From Polyangiaceae bacterium (GTDB lineage: Bacteria > Myxococcota_A > Polyangia > Polyangiales > Polyangiaceae), in contig JABTUA010000002.1 in NCBI GenBank assembly GCA_015075635.1, positions 2,422,708 to 2,486,707 of the forward strand: a stretch of 64,000 nt of DNA. The letters are read 5' to 3'. The first letter of the stretch is position 1. Every line of letters starts with the position of its first letter. The notes below the pieces were generated by a model that made no database searches, had not been told where the DNA came from, and saw only the letters and a list, made by a program, of their open reading frames with translations. Shown here one piece after another: positions 25,815 through 34,947 of the stretch. The position numbers and the translations under genes were made by a program.

Positions 25815-26111
25815 TCAGAGCTTCGGCGGCTTCTCCCGACGGCCGTCCCAGACGTGGAGCACCCGGATCACTTGCTGCGTTTCGTCCACATCGAAGTAGA
25901 TGTGGCAGTGTGCCTTCGGCAACAGAAACCGCTTGAGACCGGGTCGTCTCGTCGTCGGAAATGGCGAGCCGGGAGCCGGTTCGGACTCGAGAAAGTCGAC
26001 CGCGGCGAGGAATTCCTGCGCAAAGGTGTCGGGGTGGTCGGCGCTCGCGCGCCAGCGCGCGTCAATCCGCTCGGCGGCCTGCCGGGCCCGCTTCGAAATG
26101 AAGACCTTCAC
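25815..26111 (-). CDS. RelE/ParE family toxin
   Basis: The 98-residue product has the ParE/RelE layout: MKVFISKRARQAAERI helix start, FAQEFLAAVDFLESEPAPGS, the conserved arginine-rich KRFLLPKAHCHIYF strand and IRVLHVWDGRREKPP at the end. ParE toxins inhibit gyrase and RelE toxins cleave mRNA; the sequence alone does not decide which. The start overlaps the stop of the upstream antitoxin gene as ATGA, the usual type II TA arrangement. Confidence 0.82.
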   Translation of the reverse strand: MKVFISKRARQAAERIDARWRASADHPDTFAQEFLAAVDFLESEPAPGSPFPTTRRPGLKRFLLPKAHCHIYFDVDETQQVIRVLHVWDGRREKPPKL

Positions 26112-26332
26112 GGTTTGGCCGCGAGGCGCGCCGCAAATTCTCGGGCGTCCTCGAAGTCGCCTCGCTCGAAGTCCTCCGCGCCGTCCTCGACCGACTGCTC
26201 GAGCTCCGCCCGCTCCTGGTTGCTCATGTCATCGGTCACCCGGAACACGAGCAACGGCGCTCCCTCGATGAGCTCCTCGGGTTGATCGAGGATGATCTGG
26301 CCGTTCTTCACGTGCGCCTTGAGCGCGTTCAT
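26108..26332 (-). CDS. Type II antitoxin
   Basis: From the ATG at 26332 the product has 74 residues. It opens MNALKAHVKNGQIILDQPEE, the AbrB-like/DUF104-type pattern 'VKNGxIxLDxPxxLxEG'. It ends with an acidic helix (EDFERGDFEDAREFAARLAA) that would wrap the toxin. It precedes and overlaps the ParE/RelE toxin. The in-frame ATG at 26386 adds 18 residues without homology. Confidence 0.78.
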   Translation of the reverse strand: MNALKAHVKNGQIILDQPEELIEGAPLLVFRVTDDMSNQERAELEQSVEDGAEDFERGDFEDAREFAARLAAKP

Positions 26333-26363
26333 AGAATCCCTATAGCACTCCAGACAGGCCATG

Positions 26364-28043
26364 TCAGGCCCGACTCGCAGCGGCAACCGCCGCCAACCTC
26401 GCGTCCGCCTCGAGCTCCTCCCGCGTCGCGAGCACCACGCTCCGCACCGTCGCGCGCGTCAGGGCAACATGCATGCGCACGTCGTAGCGATGCTTGCCAC
26501 GGTCGAGCTCGACAATCAGCACCAGCGGTCGTTCGAGACCCTTGAAGCGCAGGAAAGTGTCCGCGACCACCTGCTCGCCGGCGTCGGGCGCATCCGCGCG
26601 TCGAACCGGTACCTCGCCGATGCGATCACGCGCGCAGAGGTCGGTCTTGAGCTGGCCTACTAGGGACAGCACCGCGATGTCGTGAGGCTGCAGGCCCTCG
26701 GAGAGCGCCTTCTGGATTTCGCGGGCAGCGTATTCCTCGAGGGCGGTCGCGCTGGGCAGCCTGACGATGCGGAGCTCGTCGATGGGGACGATGGGCGCGG
26801 GCGGCGGCGCGGACGACAGGCGGGCGGGCGGCGGAACCGAGCTGGGCTCCTTCGTGCGGTAGTGATCTGCGAACGCGGCGAGCGGCTCGGGGCATCGGTA
26901 GCGCTCGCGCAGCTCGGCCTGTGCGCCGAAACAGTCCTTCGGCACGTGGCGATCGCGCCAGAAGCCCTGGCCTTCGTCCGCGAATCCCCAGAGTGATCGG
27001 CCGTCGGCGAGGCCTCGCACGAGCTCCCAGTCGTTCGGCGAGAGGTCCTGTGCCTCGTCGATCACGACCGCGTCGAAGCGACTCCGCCCGAGCTCGAGCG
27101 CGTCGGCCGCTGCGTGCAGCGAGACGAGCTCCCAGGTTTCCGCCGACCACGCGCTCGGCGGGGCGCCGTCCTGCGGATCGATGCCAACCTCGGTGATCAG
27201 CTCGGCGGCGAGCTCCCGAACGGTGAATGCCGTGTCGATGCCGCTCGCCCTGAGCGAGCTCGCGAGCGCGTTGGTCCAGCACAAGAGCGCCGGCCGCGCT
27301 CCACGCGCGCGCAGCCGCCGCCACATCTCACAGGCCAGCAGCGTCTTGCCGGTGCCCGGCCCGCCGGTGACGAGGCAGCGCTGGTTCTTCCGCAGCAGGT
27401 CGAGCATGTGCAGCTGCTGCTGGTCGAGCGGGATGAGCTCCTGCTCGCGGAGGCGCGCACGGTCCCCGAGCACGAGGCGCGGGGTCCAGGTCTCCCCCCA
27501 GAGCTCGTGAAGGAGCTCCACCCAGCGCGAGTCGCGCGGTCTCTGTTGCGTCGGGAAGAGCCGCTCGCGCATCGCCTCGAGCGCTTCACGCAGGTAGGGT
27601 AGGTCTTGCTGCCCGAGCACGGCCCCGTCGAGGTCGCCTTGGCGGGGTGGATTGCTGAAGGGGCTGCTCGGGAACGCGGTGGCCACGGCGAACGCCGGAG
27701 TGCCCCTCAGCCCGCGCTCCTCGAGCTTCGAGACGAGCAGCCGCGCGAACGAATGCCCTTGCTCGCGCGGCGCGCGCGCCATGAGCTTGCCGTTCTGCAG
27801 CCATTGCCCGTCCCGGACCTCGATGGCGCCGCCCTTCACCTCGATCACCAGCAACCCGCGGTCGGGGATCGCGACGACGAAGTCGCCCTCCCCTTCCCAT
27901 CCCGTCTCCGAACGCACCCGCAGCGAATGCCAGGCGCTCCAGCCCTGCGGCAGTCCCGTCGCGAGCGCGCGGTGGAGGCTTTGCTCGGCGTGGCTGCTCG
28001 TCGGGCGCGGCGCGCCTTGGGGATGGAGACCGGTGGGGGGCAC
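26364..28043 (-). CDS. NERD nuclease-related domain / SF1 helicase fusion
   Basis: The product has about 559 residues from a GTG at 28043; the 38 extra codons up to an ATG at 28157 are arginine/proline-rich and probably untranslated. Residues 45-160 are a NERD domain (GEGDFVVAIPDRGLLVIEVKGG). A UvrD/Rep-like SF1 helicase follows, with GGPGTGKTLLACEM, VVIDEAQDLSP, RYRCPEPLAAF and HVALTRAT. NERD-helicase proteins occur in defence islands and are thought to process DNA or RNA ends. The start codon is uncertain. Confidence 0.83.
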   Translation of the reverse strand: MPPTGLHPQGAPRPTSSHAEQSLHRALATGLPQGWSAWHSLRVRSETGWEGEGDFVVAIPDRGLLVIEVKGGAIEVRDGQWLQNGKLMARAPREQGHSFARLLVSKLEERGLRGTPAFAVATAFPSSPFSNPPRQGDLDGAVLGQQDLPYLREALEAMRERLFPTQQRPRDSRWVELLHELWGETWTPRLVLGDRARLREQELIPLDQQQLHMLDLLRKNQRCLVTGGPGTGKTLLACEMWRRLRARGARPALLCWTNALASSLRASGIDTAFTVRELAAELITEVGIDPQDGAPPSAWSAETWELVSLHAAADALELGRSRFDAVVIDEAQDLSPNDWELVRGLADGRSLWGFADEGQGFWRDRHVPKDCFGAQAELRERYRCPEPLAAFADHYRTKEPSSVPPPARLSSAPPPAPIVPIDELRIVRLPSATALEEYAAREIQKALSEGLQPHDIAVLSLVGQLKTDLCARDRIGEVPVRRADAPDAGEQVVADTFLRFKGLERPLVLIVELDRGKHRYDVRMHVALTRATVRSVVLATREELEADARLAAVAAASRA

Positions 28044-28561
28044 TGGTTGGATGATACACGGGCGCTCACAGCGAGCCTCCGCGCCAGGTGCCTCGCTCCA
28101 TCGGAGGGGGACGCGAGACCCCGGGCGAGGTCGGGCACCAGCTCCTGAGGAACGCATCGGTGGTCGGACCCGTCGGACACGGCGGCGGCGGGGATTCGTC
28201 GTCGGCCGGCGGCGCTTCGCGGAATCTCGCTGGGACCGAGGGTATCGGGAGCCTTGCGAGCCGCGCGTGCGTCACGGACTGTCGCAGGGGGCTCAGCGCG
28301 GCGAGACACACCGCGACGATGCAGGCGCATGCAACGGAGAAGCGGGACACGGAGAATGGCGGCATGCGGGTCAGACCCGCGGAAGGCGTCTGGGTTAGAC
28401 CCGCGCAGGGGCCTTCCCTGTCCCACCGATTCGGGAACCGTTCACGCGGCGAACTGTCGACTGGTCGCGTGTTCCGCGTGCCGGTGTAATCGCCGACGAC
28501 GTGTGACATTCTCTGTCCCGCGCTTGCTTGCTGCTCTCCGCGACGTGCGTAGGCTGGAAAC
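28044..28561. other. Half-kilobase gap with one doubtful secreted ORF
   Basis: This divergent spacer lies between the NERD-helicase and the DEDD exonuclease-like gene. A minus-strand frame (28066-28365, 99 codons) begins with a plausible signal peptide (MPPFSVSRFSVACACIVAVC) followed by a proline-rich tail, but it overlaps the helicase's alternative start and has no recognisable domain. Two copies of AGACCCGCG sit 22 bp apart near 28373 and 28397. I see no RNA gene. Confidence 0.35.
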
Positions 28562-29227
28562 ATGTCGCTCTGGGCGCGCAGCATCTACACCGAGGTTCCG
28601 AGTCTTCACTTCCGCGGCTCCGACGAGCGGAAGATGGTCTTCCTGGACATCGAGACCACGTCGCTCTCGCCGCGCGCGGGCGGCGTGACCCTGGTCGGGC
28701 TGACGTACGCGGTGCCTGGCGGACGCGTCGTCGAGCAGCACTTCGTCGATCACCCCCGCGACGAGGGTCGGGTCCTACGCGAGGCCGCGCGACGCGTCGC
28801 GCAGTTCTCGACGGTCGTGACCTACCACGGGCTGGGCTTCGACATCCCGTTCCTGCACGCCCGGGCGGATCGCCACGGCTCGTACTGGCCCGACCTTCAG
28901 CACTGGGATCTGCTCCCCGAGGCCCGGCGCTGGCGGCGCACCTACCGCGCGCCCGAGGACTGCCGGCTGCAGACGGTGCTCGAGCATTTCGCCCTCGATC
29001 GCGAGGACGACACCACCGGCGCCGACATGGTCGCCGCGTACCATCGCTGGCTCGGCAAGCACTGCACGGACTCCCGCCAGATCCTGCTGGAGCACAACGC
29101 CGACGACGTCCGGTTGCTGCCCGAGCTCGCTCACGTCCTGAGCGGGCACTCGCGAGCGCGCGGGCAGGCGCCCGGTGGGCGGGTGCGTCGCGGGAGGTCT
29201 CAGGTCGAGCTCCGGTTGGGGAACTGA
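28562..29227 (+). CDS. RNase H-like/DEDD exonuclease domain protein (YprB type)
   Basis: The 221-residue product has the RNase_H_2/YprB pattern: VFLDIETTSLSPRAGGVTLV with the first DxE near residue 29, VVTYHGLGFDIPFLHARA with the second Asp, and LLEHNADDVRLLPEL with the closing acidic residue. Family members are predicted 3'-5' exonucleases. The last 25 residues are basic. No partner domain is fused. The gene stands alone, about 60 bp before an uncharacterised gene on the same strand. Confidence 0.82.
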   Translation: MSLWARSIYTEVPSLHFRGSDERKMVFLDIETTSLSPRAGGVTLVGLTYAVPGGRVVEQHFVDHPRDEGRVLREAARRVAQFSTVVTYHGLGFDIPFLHARADRHGSYWPDLQHWDLLPEARRWRRTYRAPEDCRLQTVLEHFALDREDDTTGADMVAAYHRWLGKHCTDSRQILLEHNADDVRLLPELAHVLSGHSRARGQAPGGRVRRGRSQVELRLGN

Positions 29228-29287
29228 GCTGCGACGACTTTCGTCGGTCGGCAGACCTAGGTTGGAGACGGCGAGGAAGGAGCAGCG

Positions 29288-30097
29288 ATGGTCGAAGTCC
29301 TGACACATGAAGGGATCAGCGAACGGTTGGCCGAGGAGCTGCGGGCACGGGCGCTGGCTCGCTTCGGCGCGTCGAGCGAGCACGCGCCGGGGAAGACCGC
29401 CGTCGAGACCGGCAGTGACGCACATCGCAGGCTGGTTGCCGCTGCGCTCGCCCTCCTCGAGGGGCTCCATCCGGAGGGCGCGCCCCGACTCACCGACGGA
29501 CCGGCGGTGCTGGAGGCGCTCGAGTGTGCACGCGAATGGCTGGAAAACGGTACGGACCTCCAGTGGCTCGAGCGCGCGCGTCTGGCGCTGACGACGGAAG
29601 TTCACGCCCAGAAGGCGAAGATCGACCTTTGTTGCACCTCCTGCCAGCAGATCACCGACCGGGAGACGCGCGTCCCGTCCGTCGCGAGCTACTTGCGCGC
29701 CAGTCGCCGGCTCGCGCTCCGTAGACTAGCCCTGCAGCGCGTCGAAGCCGCCCGCGTGCTCCTGAGCCTGACCCGCCTCCCGAACCCACTCCACGCCAAC
29801 GCGCTCGTGCACGAGCTCGCGCTCGCCGCGGCCGCCGCCGAGATGGCGCTACTCCACCGCGATGCGGCGACCATCGCCTGCGTCCTGTCCCACGCCGAGG
29901 TCATGGCGGCCTGCCGAGCCCGCCACGCGAGCGAGCTCGCCGACGCGGCCCGGCACACGCGGCTCTCGGGCATCGACGCGGCGGAAGCTCACGTGGCGAC
30001 CGCCGCCGTCAACCACTTCACGAGCTCGGCCGCGGCCTTCATCGACTGGGTCGTGGGCGACGCCCCGACGACCCGCGCGCACGTCGCCATGGCCTGA
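29288..30097 (+). CDS. Uncharacterised alanine-rich helical protein
   Basis: I do not recognise this 269-residue protein. A GGAAGGAGC ribosome site lies 8 bp before the ATG. A CTSC motif (LCCTSCQQITDRETR) near residues 115-130 could bind metal. The C-terminal 120 residues are alanine-rich helices (LVHELALAAAAAEMALLHRD, AAVNHFTSSAAAFIDW). It is followed after 73 bp by the ARPP-1 gene, so they may be co-transcribed. Confidence 0.6.
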   Translation: MVEVLTHEGISERLAEELRARALARFGASSEHAPGKTAVETGSDAHRRLVAAALALLEGLHPEGAPRLTDGPAVLEALECAREWLENGTDLQWLERARLALTTEVHAQKAKIDLCCTSCQQITDRETRVPSVASYLRASRRLALRRLALQRVEAARVLLSLTRLPNPLHANALVHELALAAAAAEMALLHRDAATIACVLSHAEVMAACRARHASELADAARHTRLSGIDAAEAHVATAAVNHFTSSAAAFIDWVVGDAPTTRAHVAMA

Positions 30098-30170
30098 CCC
30101 GCCAAGGCCGCCGGGCAGGTCCGTGTCGTACTCCCACCGCCAACCTCCGAACCCGCAGAAAGAGTCGAAA

Positions 30171-31103
30171 ATGAACGCACCCCTCGAAACCCAGGCTCTC
30201 TTCGCGAAACTCTCGGTCGGCGAGGCCAGCGTCCTGCTCGGGGTCGAGCTGGTGCCGTTGCTGCTGAGCGACGCCGACAGCCAAGCGGACGCCGTGTTGT
30301 TGGAGGAAGGGATCGCTTCCGGTCAGACGCAGGTCAACGAAGTTGGCGAGAGCGGCGTCGTGGGTCAGGTGCGCGTGCTCCACCGCGGGGGCATCCCGTT
30401 GCTGGTGCTGCAGGGTGAGCAGATCCTCGGCGCCAAGCAGAACCGTTCGTTCAACTCGAGCTTCCTGGTGGAGCCCGGCGCGGAGGTGGTGCTGCCCGTG
30501 AGCTGCGTCGAGCAGGGGCGCTGGCGCCACACCACGCGGAGCTTCGTGGCGGGGTCGAATACGCTGGCGCCCGAGATCCGCGCGCGGAAGCTGAAGCGCG
30601 TGAACGAGTCCATCCGCACCACGGGTACCTACGACTCGAACCAGCGCAGCGTCTGGTCGGACGTGCACGACTACATGGAGGCCACCGGCACGCACTCCGC
30701 CACCTCCGCGTTCGAGGACGCCCGCCGCACGCGCGCCGAGGAGACGGAGCGCGCGATGAGCACGCTCCGGCCATTGCCTGACCAGGTCGGCCTCGCGGTC
30801 GTTCGCGACGGCCGCGTGGTCCTGATCGACCTCTTCGGCTCCAGCCGCCTGTTCGCGCGCGCGTTCCAGAAGTGCCTCCGCGGCGCGCTGGCCGATCTGC
30901 CTCTGGAGCCCGCGCAAAGCACGCAGGCGAAGGCGTCCGCCGCAGACGCAGTCCGCGCGGCGCTGAAGGAGCTCGGCTCGGCCGACACCACGCGCGTGCC
31001 GTCTCCGACGAATAGCGAGACGCTCTCCGGGACGTCCGGTAGCGTCAGCTACGCCGCGGCCGTCTGGAAGGGCGCGGTGTATCACTGCGCAGCGGCGGGG
31101 TGA
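30171..31103 (+). CDS. ARPP-1 (DUF6569) domain protein
   Basis: From the ATG at 30171 the product has 310 residues. The ARPP-1 pattern is clear: VLLEEGIASGQTQVNEVGES, then VLQGEQILGAKQNRSFNSSF, VVLPVSCVEQGRWRH and VFDLFG-type VLIDLFGSSRLF near residue 220. The domain is named for association with ARG and rhodanese/phosphatase superfamily genes and has no known activity. Frames starting earlier are antisense-like over the previous gene. The product lacks signal and membrane segments. Confidence 0.8.
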   Translation: MNAPLETQALFAKLSVGEASVLLGVELVPLLLSDADSQADAVLLEEGIASGQTQVNEVGESGVVGQVRVLHRGGIPLLVLQGEQILGAKQNRSFNSSFLVEPGAEVVLPVSCVEQGRWRHTTRSFVAGSNTLAPEIRARKLKRVNESIRTTGTYDSNQRSVWSDVHDYMEATGTHSATSAFEDARRTRAEETERAMSTLRPLPDQVGLAVVRDGRVVLIDLFGSSRLFARAFQKCLRGALADLPLEPAQSTQAKASAADAVRAALKELGSADTTRVPSPTNSETLSGTSGSVSYAAAVWKGAVYHCAAAG

Positions 31104-31218
31104 GGGCCGCGAAGGGCGGCCGACCGGCACACCGCGACAGACCCGGCCGGCGGCGTTGAAGGTCAGGACTCGCTCCGGATCGCCTGCACGCGAACGACGT
31201 GGTACGCTCACGATCGAC

Positions 31219-31455
31219 ATGACTTGGCGTGATCGCATCGTAGCCGATCCCTCGATCTGTCACGGGCAGGCGACTATCCGCGGCACGCGAGTAATGGTCA
31301 GCGTGGTCCTCGATAATCTGGCAGACGGGCTGTCCGCCGACGAAATCGTTCAAAGCTACCCGACGCTGACCGTGGACGATGTCCGCGCGGCCATGTCATA
31401 CGCGGCCGACTTGGCGCGGGAGCGCGTCTTGCCGTTCGGTGCAACGGGCTCGTGA
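31219..31455 (+). CDS. DUF433 family antitoxin
   Basis: From the ATG at 31219 the 78-residue product matches DUF433: RIVADPSICHGQATIRGTRV, VLDNLADGLSADEIVQSYP and TVDDVRAAMSYAA. DUF433 proteins are VapB-like DNA-binding antitoxins. It overlaps the DUF5615 toxin gene by 4 nt, forming a standard pair. Confidence 0.88.
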   Translation: MTWRDRIVADPSICHGQATIRGTRVMVSVVLDNLADGLSADEIVQSYPTLTVDDVRAAMSYAADLARERVLPFGATGS

Positions 31456-31808
31456 TCGCATTCAAGCTCGATGAGAACCTGCCGACCGAGGCTGTCGCGC
31501 TGCTCCAGCAGGACGGGCATGACGTCAGCAGCGTCATGCAACAAGGACTTGGGGGACACCCGGACCCGGATGTGTCCAGGGTTGGCCGAAGCGAAGGGCG
31601 CGTGCTCGTGACTCTCGACGTCGACTTTGCGAACGTGCAGAACTACCGGCCTTCCGAATACCCGGGAATCATCGTGCTCCGCCTCGGCAGGCAGGGAAAA
31701 CGTCAGGTCCTTTCTGTGCTCGACGCGTTGCGCGGGCAGCTCGACCCCGCTGAGCTCACGGGCAGACTCTGGATCGTCGAGGAGTCTCGTATCCGCATTC
31801 GTGAGTGA
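31452..31808 (+). CDS. DUF5615 PIN-like toxin
   Basis: The 118-residue product has the DUF5615 features: KLDENLPTEAVALLQQDGHD, GLGGHPDPDV, the acidic LVTLDVDFANVQNY and the C-terminal GRLWIVEESRIRIR. DUF5615 is a Mut7-C/PIN-like nuclease fold found as a toxin with DUF433 antitoxins, presumably an RNase. All expected acidic positions are present, so the pair looks functional. Confidence 0.85.
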   Translation: MIAFKLDENLPTEAVALLQQDGHDVSSVMQQGLGGHPDPDVSRVGRSEGRVLVTLDVDFANVQNYRPSEYPGIIVLRLGRQGKRQVLSVLDALRGQLDPAELTGRLWIVEESRIRIRE

Positions 31809-31964
31809 CTCCAGGAACCCTTCACCTGCGACCGCCTGCGTCGCTGCCCGGTGCTACGCTTGCCTCATTCATCCAGACGGGCAGAGGGACCCGGCCCATC
31901 GAAGCCCGGCCAACCTACCTCACGAGGCAAGGTGGCAACGCCGGATGCGGCTCTGCCGCTCACG

Positions 31965-32408
31965 ATGAGGTGTCCGATGCCCATTCGAATCCCCGCTGAC
32001 GTTCCCAAGCTCGTAGCCCGCGAGAAGCGCGAGGCTCGGGTTCGGAAGGCCCAATCCGACGCGCTCGAGAGGACGAAGGCGCGAGCCAAAGCCCTCGAGA
32101 GGGCCGGCGCTGCCGAGCCCGCACGCCGTGCGCTCGGGTTTGCACGCGCTCTGGCCAAGAAGCTCGCCCTGCCGCCGGGCGGGATTCGGATCTTCGTGGA
32201 TCACCGCGGGCGCTGCATCACGCGCGCGTGGGTGATGCCAGATGGATCGTTGTACATCCAGCACGTCGTCCAGCCTTTCGCCGTGTTCAACGTCCACGTC
32301 CGCCGCAAGTCCGACCTCCTCGACAAGGCTCCTGCACACTTCATCCACGCGCTGGCCGCAGCCATCGACAGCCGCGAGGTGTGGAAGCACGTGCGCGAGA
32401 ACAGGTAG
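31965..32408 (+). CDS. Uncharacterised basic protein
   Basis: The product has 147 residues from the ATG at 31965 (a second in-frame ATG is at 31977). Residues 15-60 are a highly charged coiled-coil-like helix (ARVRKAQSDALERTKARAKA). The C-terminal part is mixed strand and helix (IRIFVDHRGRCITRAWVMPD, LYIQHVVQPFAVFNVHVRRK). I do not recognise the family and there is no signal peptide. Confidence 0.55.
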   Translation: MRCPMPIRIPADVPKLVAREKREARVRKAQSDALERTKARAKALERAGAAEPARRALGFARALAKKLALPPGGIRIFVDHRGRCITRAWVMPDGSLYIQHVVQPFAVFNVHVRRKSDLLDKAPAHFIHALAAAIDSREVWKHVRENR

Positions 32409-32467
32409 CGGGAGGTGCGACAGCTTGCGTCGCTTGGCAGCGCTAGGTTGGTTGGAGGTTAACCGCC

Positions 32468-33967
32468 GTGCAGCTGTCGAAGTCGAGATTCACAACCGGG
32501 CTCCAGTGCCACCGTCGCTTGTGGTGGACCGTTCACGAGCGCAACGCGCCCGAGCTTCAGATCGATGCGTCGCTTCAGGTCGTGTTCGACCACGGTTCCG
32601 ACGTGGGCGAGGTTGCGCGCGGCTACATCCCGGGCGGCGTACTCATCGATCTGCCTCACTATGAGGTGAAGCAACGCATCGCCGACACCCGCAAGGCGCT
32701 CGAAAGCGGAGCCAGGGTCATCTACGAGGCGTCGTTCAAGGCGGACGACGTCTTCGTCGCCGTGGACATCCTCCATCGGTCGAAGCGCGGCTGGATCGTC
32801 ACTGAGGTCAAGAGCACCGCGAGCGTGAAGGCCGCCCACATCCCCGACGCCGCCATCCAGACCCACGTGGTTCGCAAAGTCGGGCTCGACGTCGCGCGCA
32901 CCGAGGTCATGCACCTGAACACCCAGTGCCGTCACCCGAACTTGGCAAACCTGTTCACGCGCGCCGACGTGACCGAGCAGGTCGAGGCCGAGCTACCCGC
33001 GATCCCGCGCGAGGTCCGGCGCCAGCTCCGAATGCTCGAGGGCCCGCTGCCTGACGTCGACATCGGCGATCACTGCAACGACCCCTACGACTGCCCGTTC
33101 GTGTCCCGGTGCTGGCCCGAGGCGCCGAAGGACCACGTGAGCACGCTCTACAAGATCGGCCGCAAACGGGTCGAGCAGCTCGTCGAGGGCGGCCACGAGT
33201 CCATCCACGATTTGCCCGGCGACGTCGAGCTGAGCACCATCGCCGATCGGCAACGCCGCGCCGTGCAGCGCGGAGAGATGGTGGTCGAGCCCGGCCTCGG
33301 CGCCGCCTTGGCAGAGCTCGAGGGGCCGCTCGCCTATCTCGACTTCGAGACCGTGTCCCTACCCATCCCGGTCTGGCAGGGGTGCAGTCCGTACGACTCG
33401 GTGCCAGTGCAGTTGTCTTGCCACATCGAGAACCCCCGCGGCGCCCTCGACCATCACGAGTGGCTCGCCGATGGGCCTGACGACCCGCGCGAGCCCCTGG
33501 CACGAGCGCTCATCCGCGCCCTCCGCGGCGCTCACACCATCGTGGCCTACAACGCCAGCTTCGAGATCGAGCGCATTCGCGAGCTCGCCGATGCCCTACC
33601 CCATCTCGCCTCGCCTCTGTCAGACATCGCCGGGCGCGTGCGCGATCTGCTCCCCGTCGTCCGCAACCACGTCTACCACCCTGAATTCGGCGGAGGCTTC
33701 GGCTTGAAGCGCGTGCTCCCGGCCCTCGTGCCGGGGCTGAGCCACGCCCAGCTCGAGATCCAGGATGGCGGCGTCGCGACGGCGGAGCTCGAGCGGCTGA
33801 TGTTCGGTGGCGCGGAGATGTCCCTGGCGGAGCGGGCGAAGCTGAGGGCGGCGCTGCTCGCGTACTGTGAGCTCGACACGTGGGGGTTGGTGAAGATCGT
33901 GGAGACGTTGAGGGAGATTGGCCGGCGGCGAGCGCCGGGTATGGACGCCACCAAACACGCGCGGTGA
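32468..33967 (+). CDS. DUF2779 protein: Cas4-like nuclease plus RNase H-like domain
   Basis: This 499-residue protein opens QLSKSRFTTGLQCHRRLWW, the Cas4/RecB-like Cys-containing start. It continues with the PD-(D/E)XK core AVDILHRSKRGWIVTEVKST near residues 98-118 and the cysteine cluster CNDPYDCPFVSRCW near 200-214. The C-terminal DUF2779 half is DEDD/RNase H-like (LAYLDFETVSLPIPVWQG, IVAYNASFEIERI, AYCELDTWGLVKI). The cysteines suggest an Fe-S cluster as in Cas4. It is probably a nucleic-acid processing enzyme. It is followed after 12 bp by another PD-(D/E)XK gene. Confidence 0.85.
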   Translation: MQLSKSRFTTGLQCHRRLWWTVHERNAPELQIDASLQVVFDHGSDVGEVARGYIPGGVLIDLPHYEVKQRIADTRKALESGARVIYEASFKADDVFVAVDILHRSKRGWIVTEVKSTASVKAAHIPDAAIQTHVVRKVGLDVARTEVMHLNTQCRHPNLANLFTRADVTEQVEAELPAIPREVRRQLRMLEGPLPDVDIGDHCNDPYDCPFVSRCWPEAPKDHVSTLYKIGRKRVEQLVEGGHESIHDLPGDVELSTIADRQRRAVQRGEMVVEPGLGAALAELEGPLAYLDFETVSLPIPVWQGCSPYDSVPVQLSCHIENPRGALDHHEWLADGPDDPREPLARALIRALRGAHTIVAYNASFEIERIRELADALPHLASPLSDIAGRVRDLLPVVRNHVYHPEFGGGFGLKRVLPALVPGLSHAQLEIQDGGVATAELERLMFGGAEMSLAERAKLRAALLAYCELDTWGLVKIVETLREIGRRRAPGMDATKHAR

Positions 33968-33979
33968 AGTGAGTCCCGC

Positions 33980-34687
33980 ATGGAACCTCTGGACGTGATC
34001 TTCGGTCACCTGGACGCTTGGCGGCACCTTCCCGCGTACCAGCTAGAGCGCCGCGTGGATGTCTTCTTCTCGGTCTACTTGCGCGGCCTGGTGGAGGAGC
34101 TCACCGGCGTCGCGCTCGAGGACGAGCTCGTTCCAGAGTTGCCGATCAAGCGCGACCTGATCTGGTCCGACCGACCCACCGAGCAGTCCGTCAAGGTCGA
34201 CTACGCACTCTTTGCGAAGGACCGCAGCCAGGTCTTCTTCGTCGAGTTGAAGACCGACGACGCCTCTCGCCGCGACTCGCAGGACGAGTACCTCGAAGCC
34301 GCCAAGCGATTGGGCTTTCGACCCATCGTCGAGGGCATCCACTCGATCATCAAGGCGACGTCGGCGCACCAGAAGTACCACCACCTCAGCGCCGCGCTCG
34401 CTCGCCTCGGGTACCTCGAGCTGCCGCCGGACCTGGAAAGGTACCTGTACCCCGCGCCGCGCTCGGGGCTCTCAGCAAAGCTCGCCCAGATCGTTGTCGC
34501 ACCAATCGATAGCCCGATCGAGGTCATCTACGTTCAGCCGACGGCGACCGGCGGAGATCGCTGCATCGACTTCGATCGCTTCGCCAGCTACGTCGCCCGG
34601 TTCGACGACCCGTTTTCGCGGCGGTTTAGCGCGCACCTACAACGGTGGAAGGAAAGCGCGGGGGCGCAAGTGCCGACTGCGGGCTAG
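33980..34687 (+). CDS. Predicted PD-(D/E)XK nuclease-like protein
   Basis: This 235-residue protein carries VKVDYALFAKDRSQVFFVEL followed by KTDDASRRDSQDEY near residues 72-105. This is a D-x(n)-E-x-K arrangement typical of restriction-type nucleases. I do not recognise a named family. It lies 12 bp after the DUF2779 gene on the same strand, so the two are probably co-transcribed. Confidence 0.6.
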   Translation: MEPLDVIFGHLDAWRHLPAYQLERRVDVFFSVYLRGLVEELTGVALEDELVPELPIKRDLIWSDRPTEQSVKVDYALFAKDRSQVFFVELKTDDASRRDSQDEYLEAAKRLGFRPIVEGIHSIIKATSAHQKYHHLSAALARLGYLELPPDLERYLYPAPRSGLSAKLAQIVVAPIDSPIEVIYVQPTATGGDRCIDFDRFASYVARFDDPFSRRFSAHLQRWKESAGAQVPTAG

Positions 34688-34782
34688 CGGGTGGGCGGCT
34701 CACGCAGTCGCAGCCGCCGCCCGCGCCCGCATCGTCAACGCGGCGTGCGCGCGCTTCCCAACGCGTGCGGTCAGGACCTTGT

Positions 34783-34947
34783 TCATGCCGCCACCGATGA
34801 GAACGTTTCTGAAAGCACCGGCCCCGGCGCGATGGCCCGAAAGTCGCCACGCTTCGCAGCTGCCAGCCACGGGGCTGCGCGAAAGTGATGAGGGTGAGCT
34901 TCGCGGAGGGACGCAACGAGCAGCGAGGTATCGAACGCGACGAGCAC
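34783..34947 (-). pseudogene. Truncated VapC/PIN toxin
   Basis: The GTG at 34947 overlaps the antitoxin stop. The frame opens LVAFDTSLLVASLREAHPHH and reaches APGPVLSETFSSV, the first half of a PIN domain (first Asp and the Ser-Glu-T motif). It then stops after 54 residues, whereas VapC proteins have about 130. The rest of the PIN domain is not found downstream in any frame. The toxin is therefore probably inactive while its antitoxin persists. Confidence 0.68.

Noticed and set aside
28373..28405. Repeated AGACCCGCG as a CRISPR-like or operator array
   Set aside because: There are only two copies of 9 bp, with no further spacing pattern and no cas genes.
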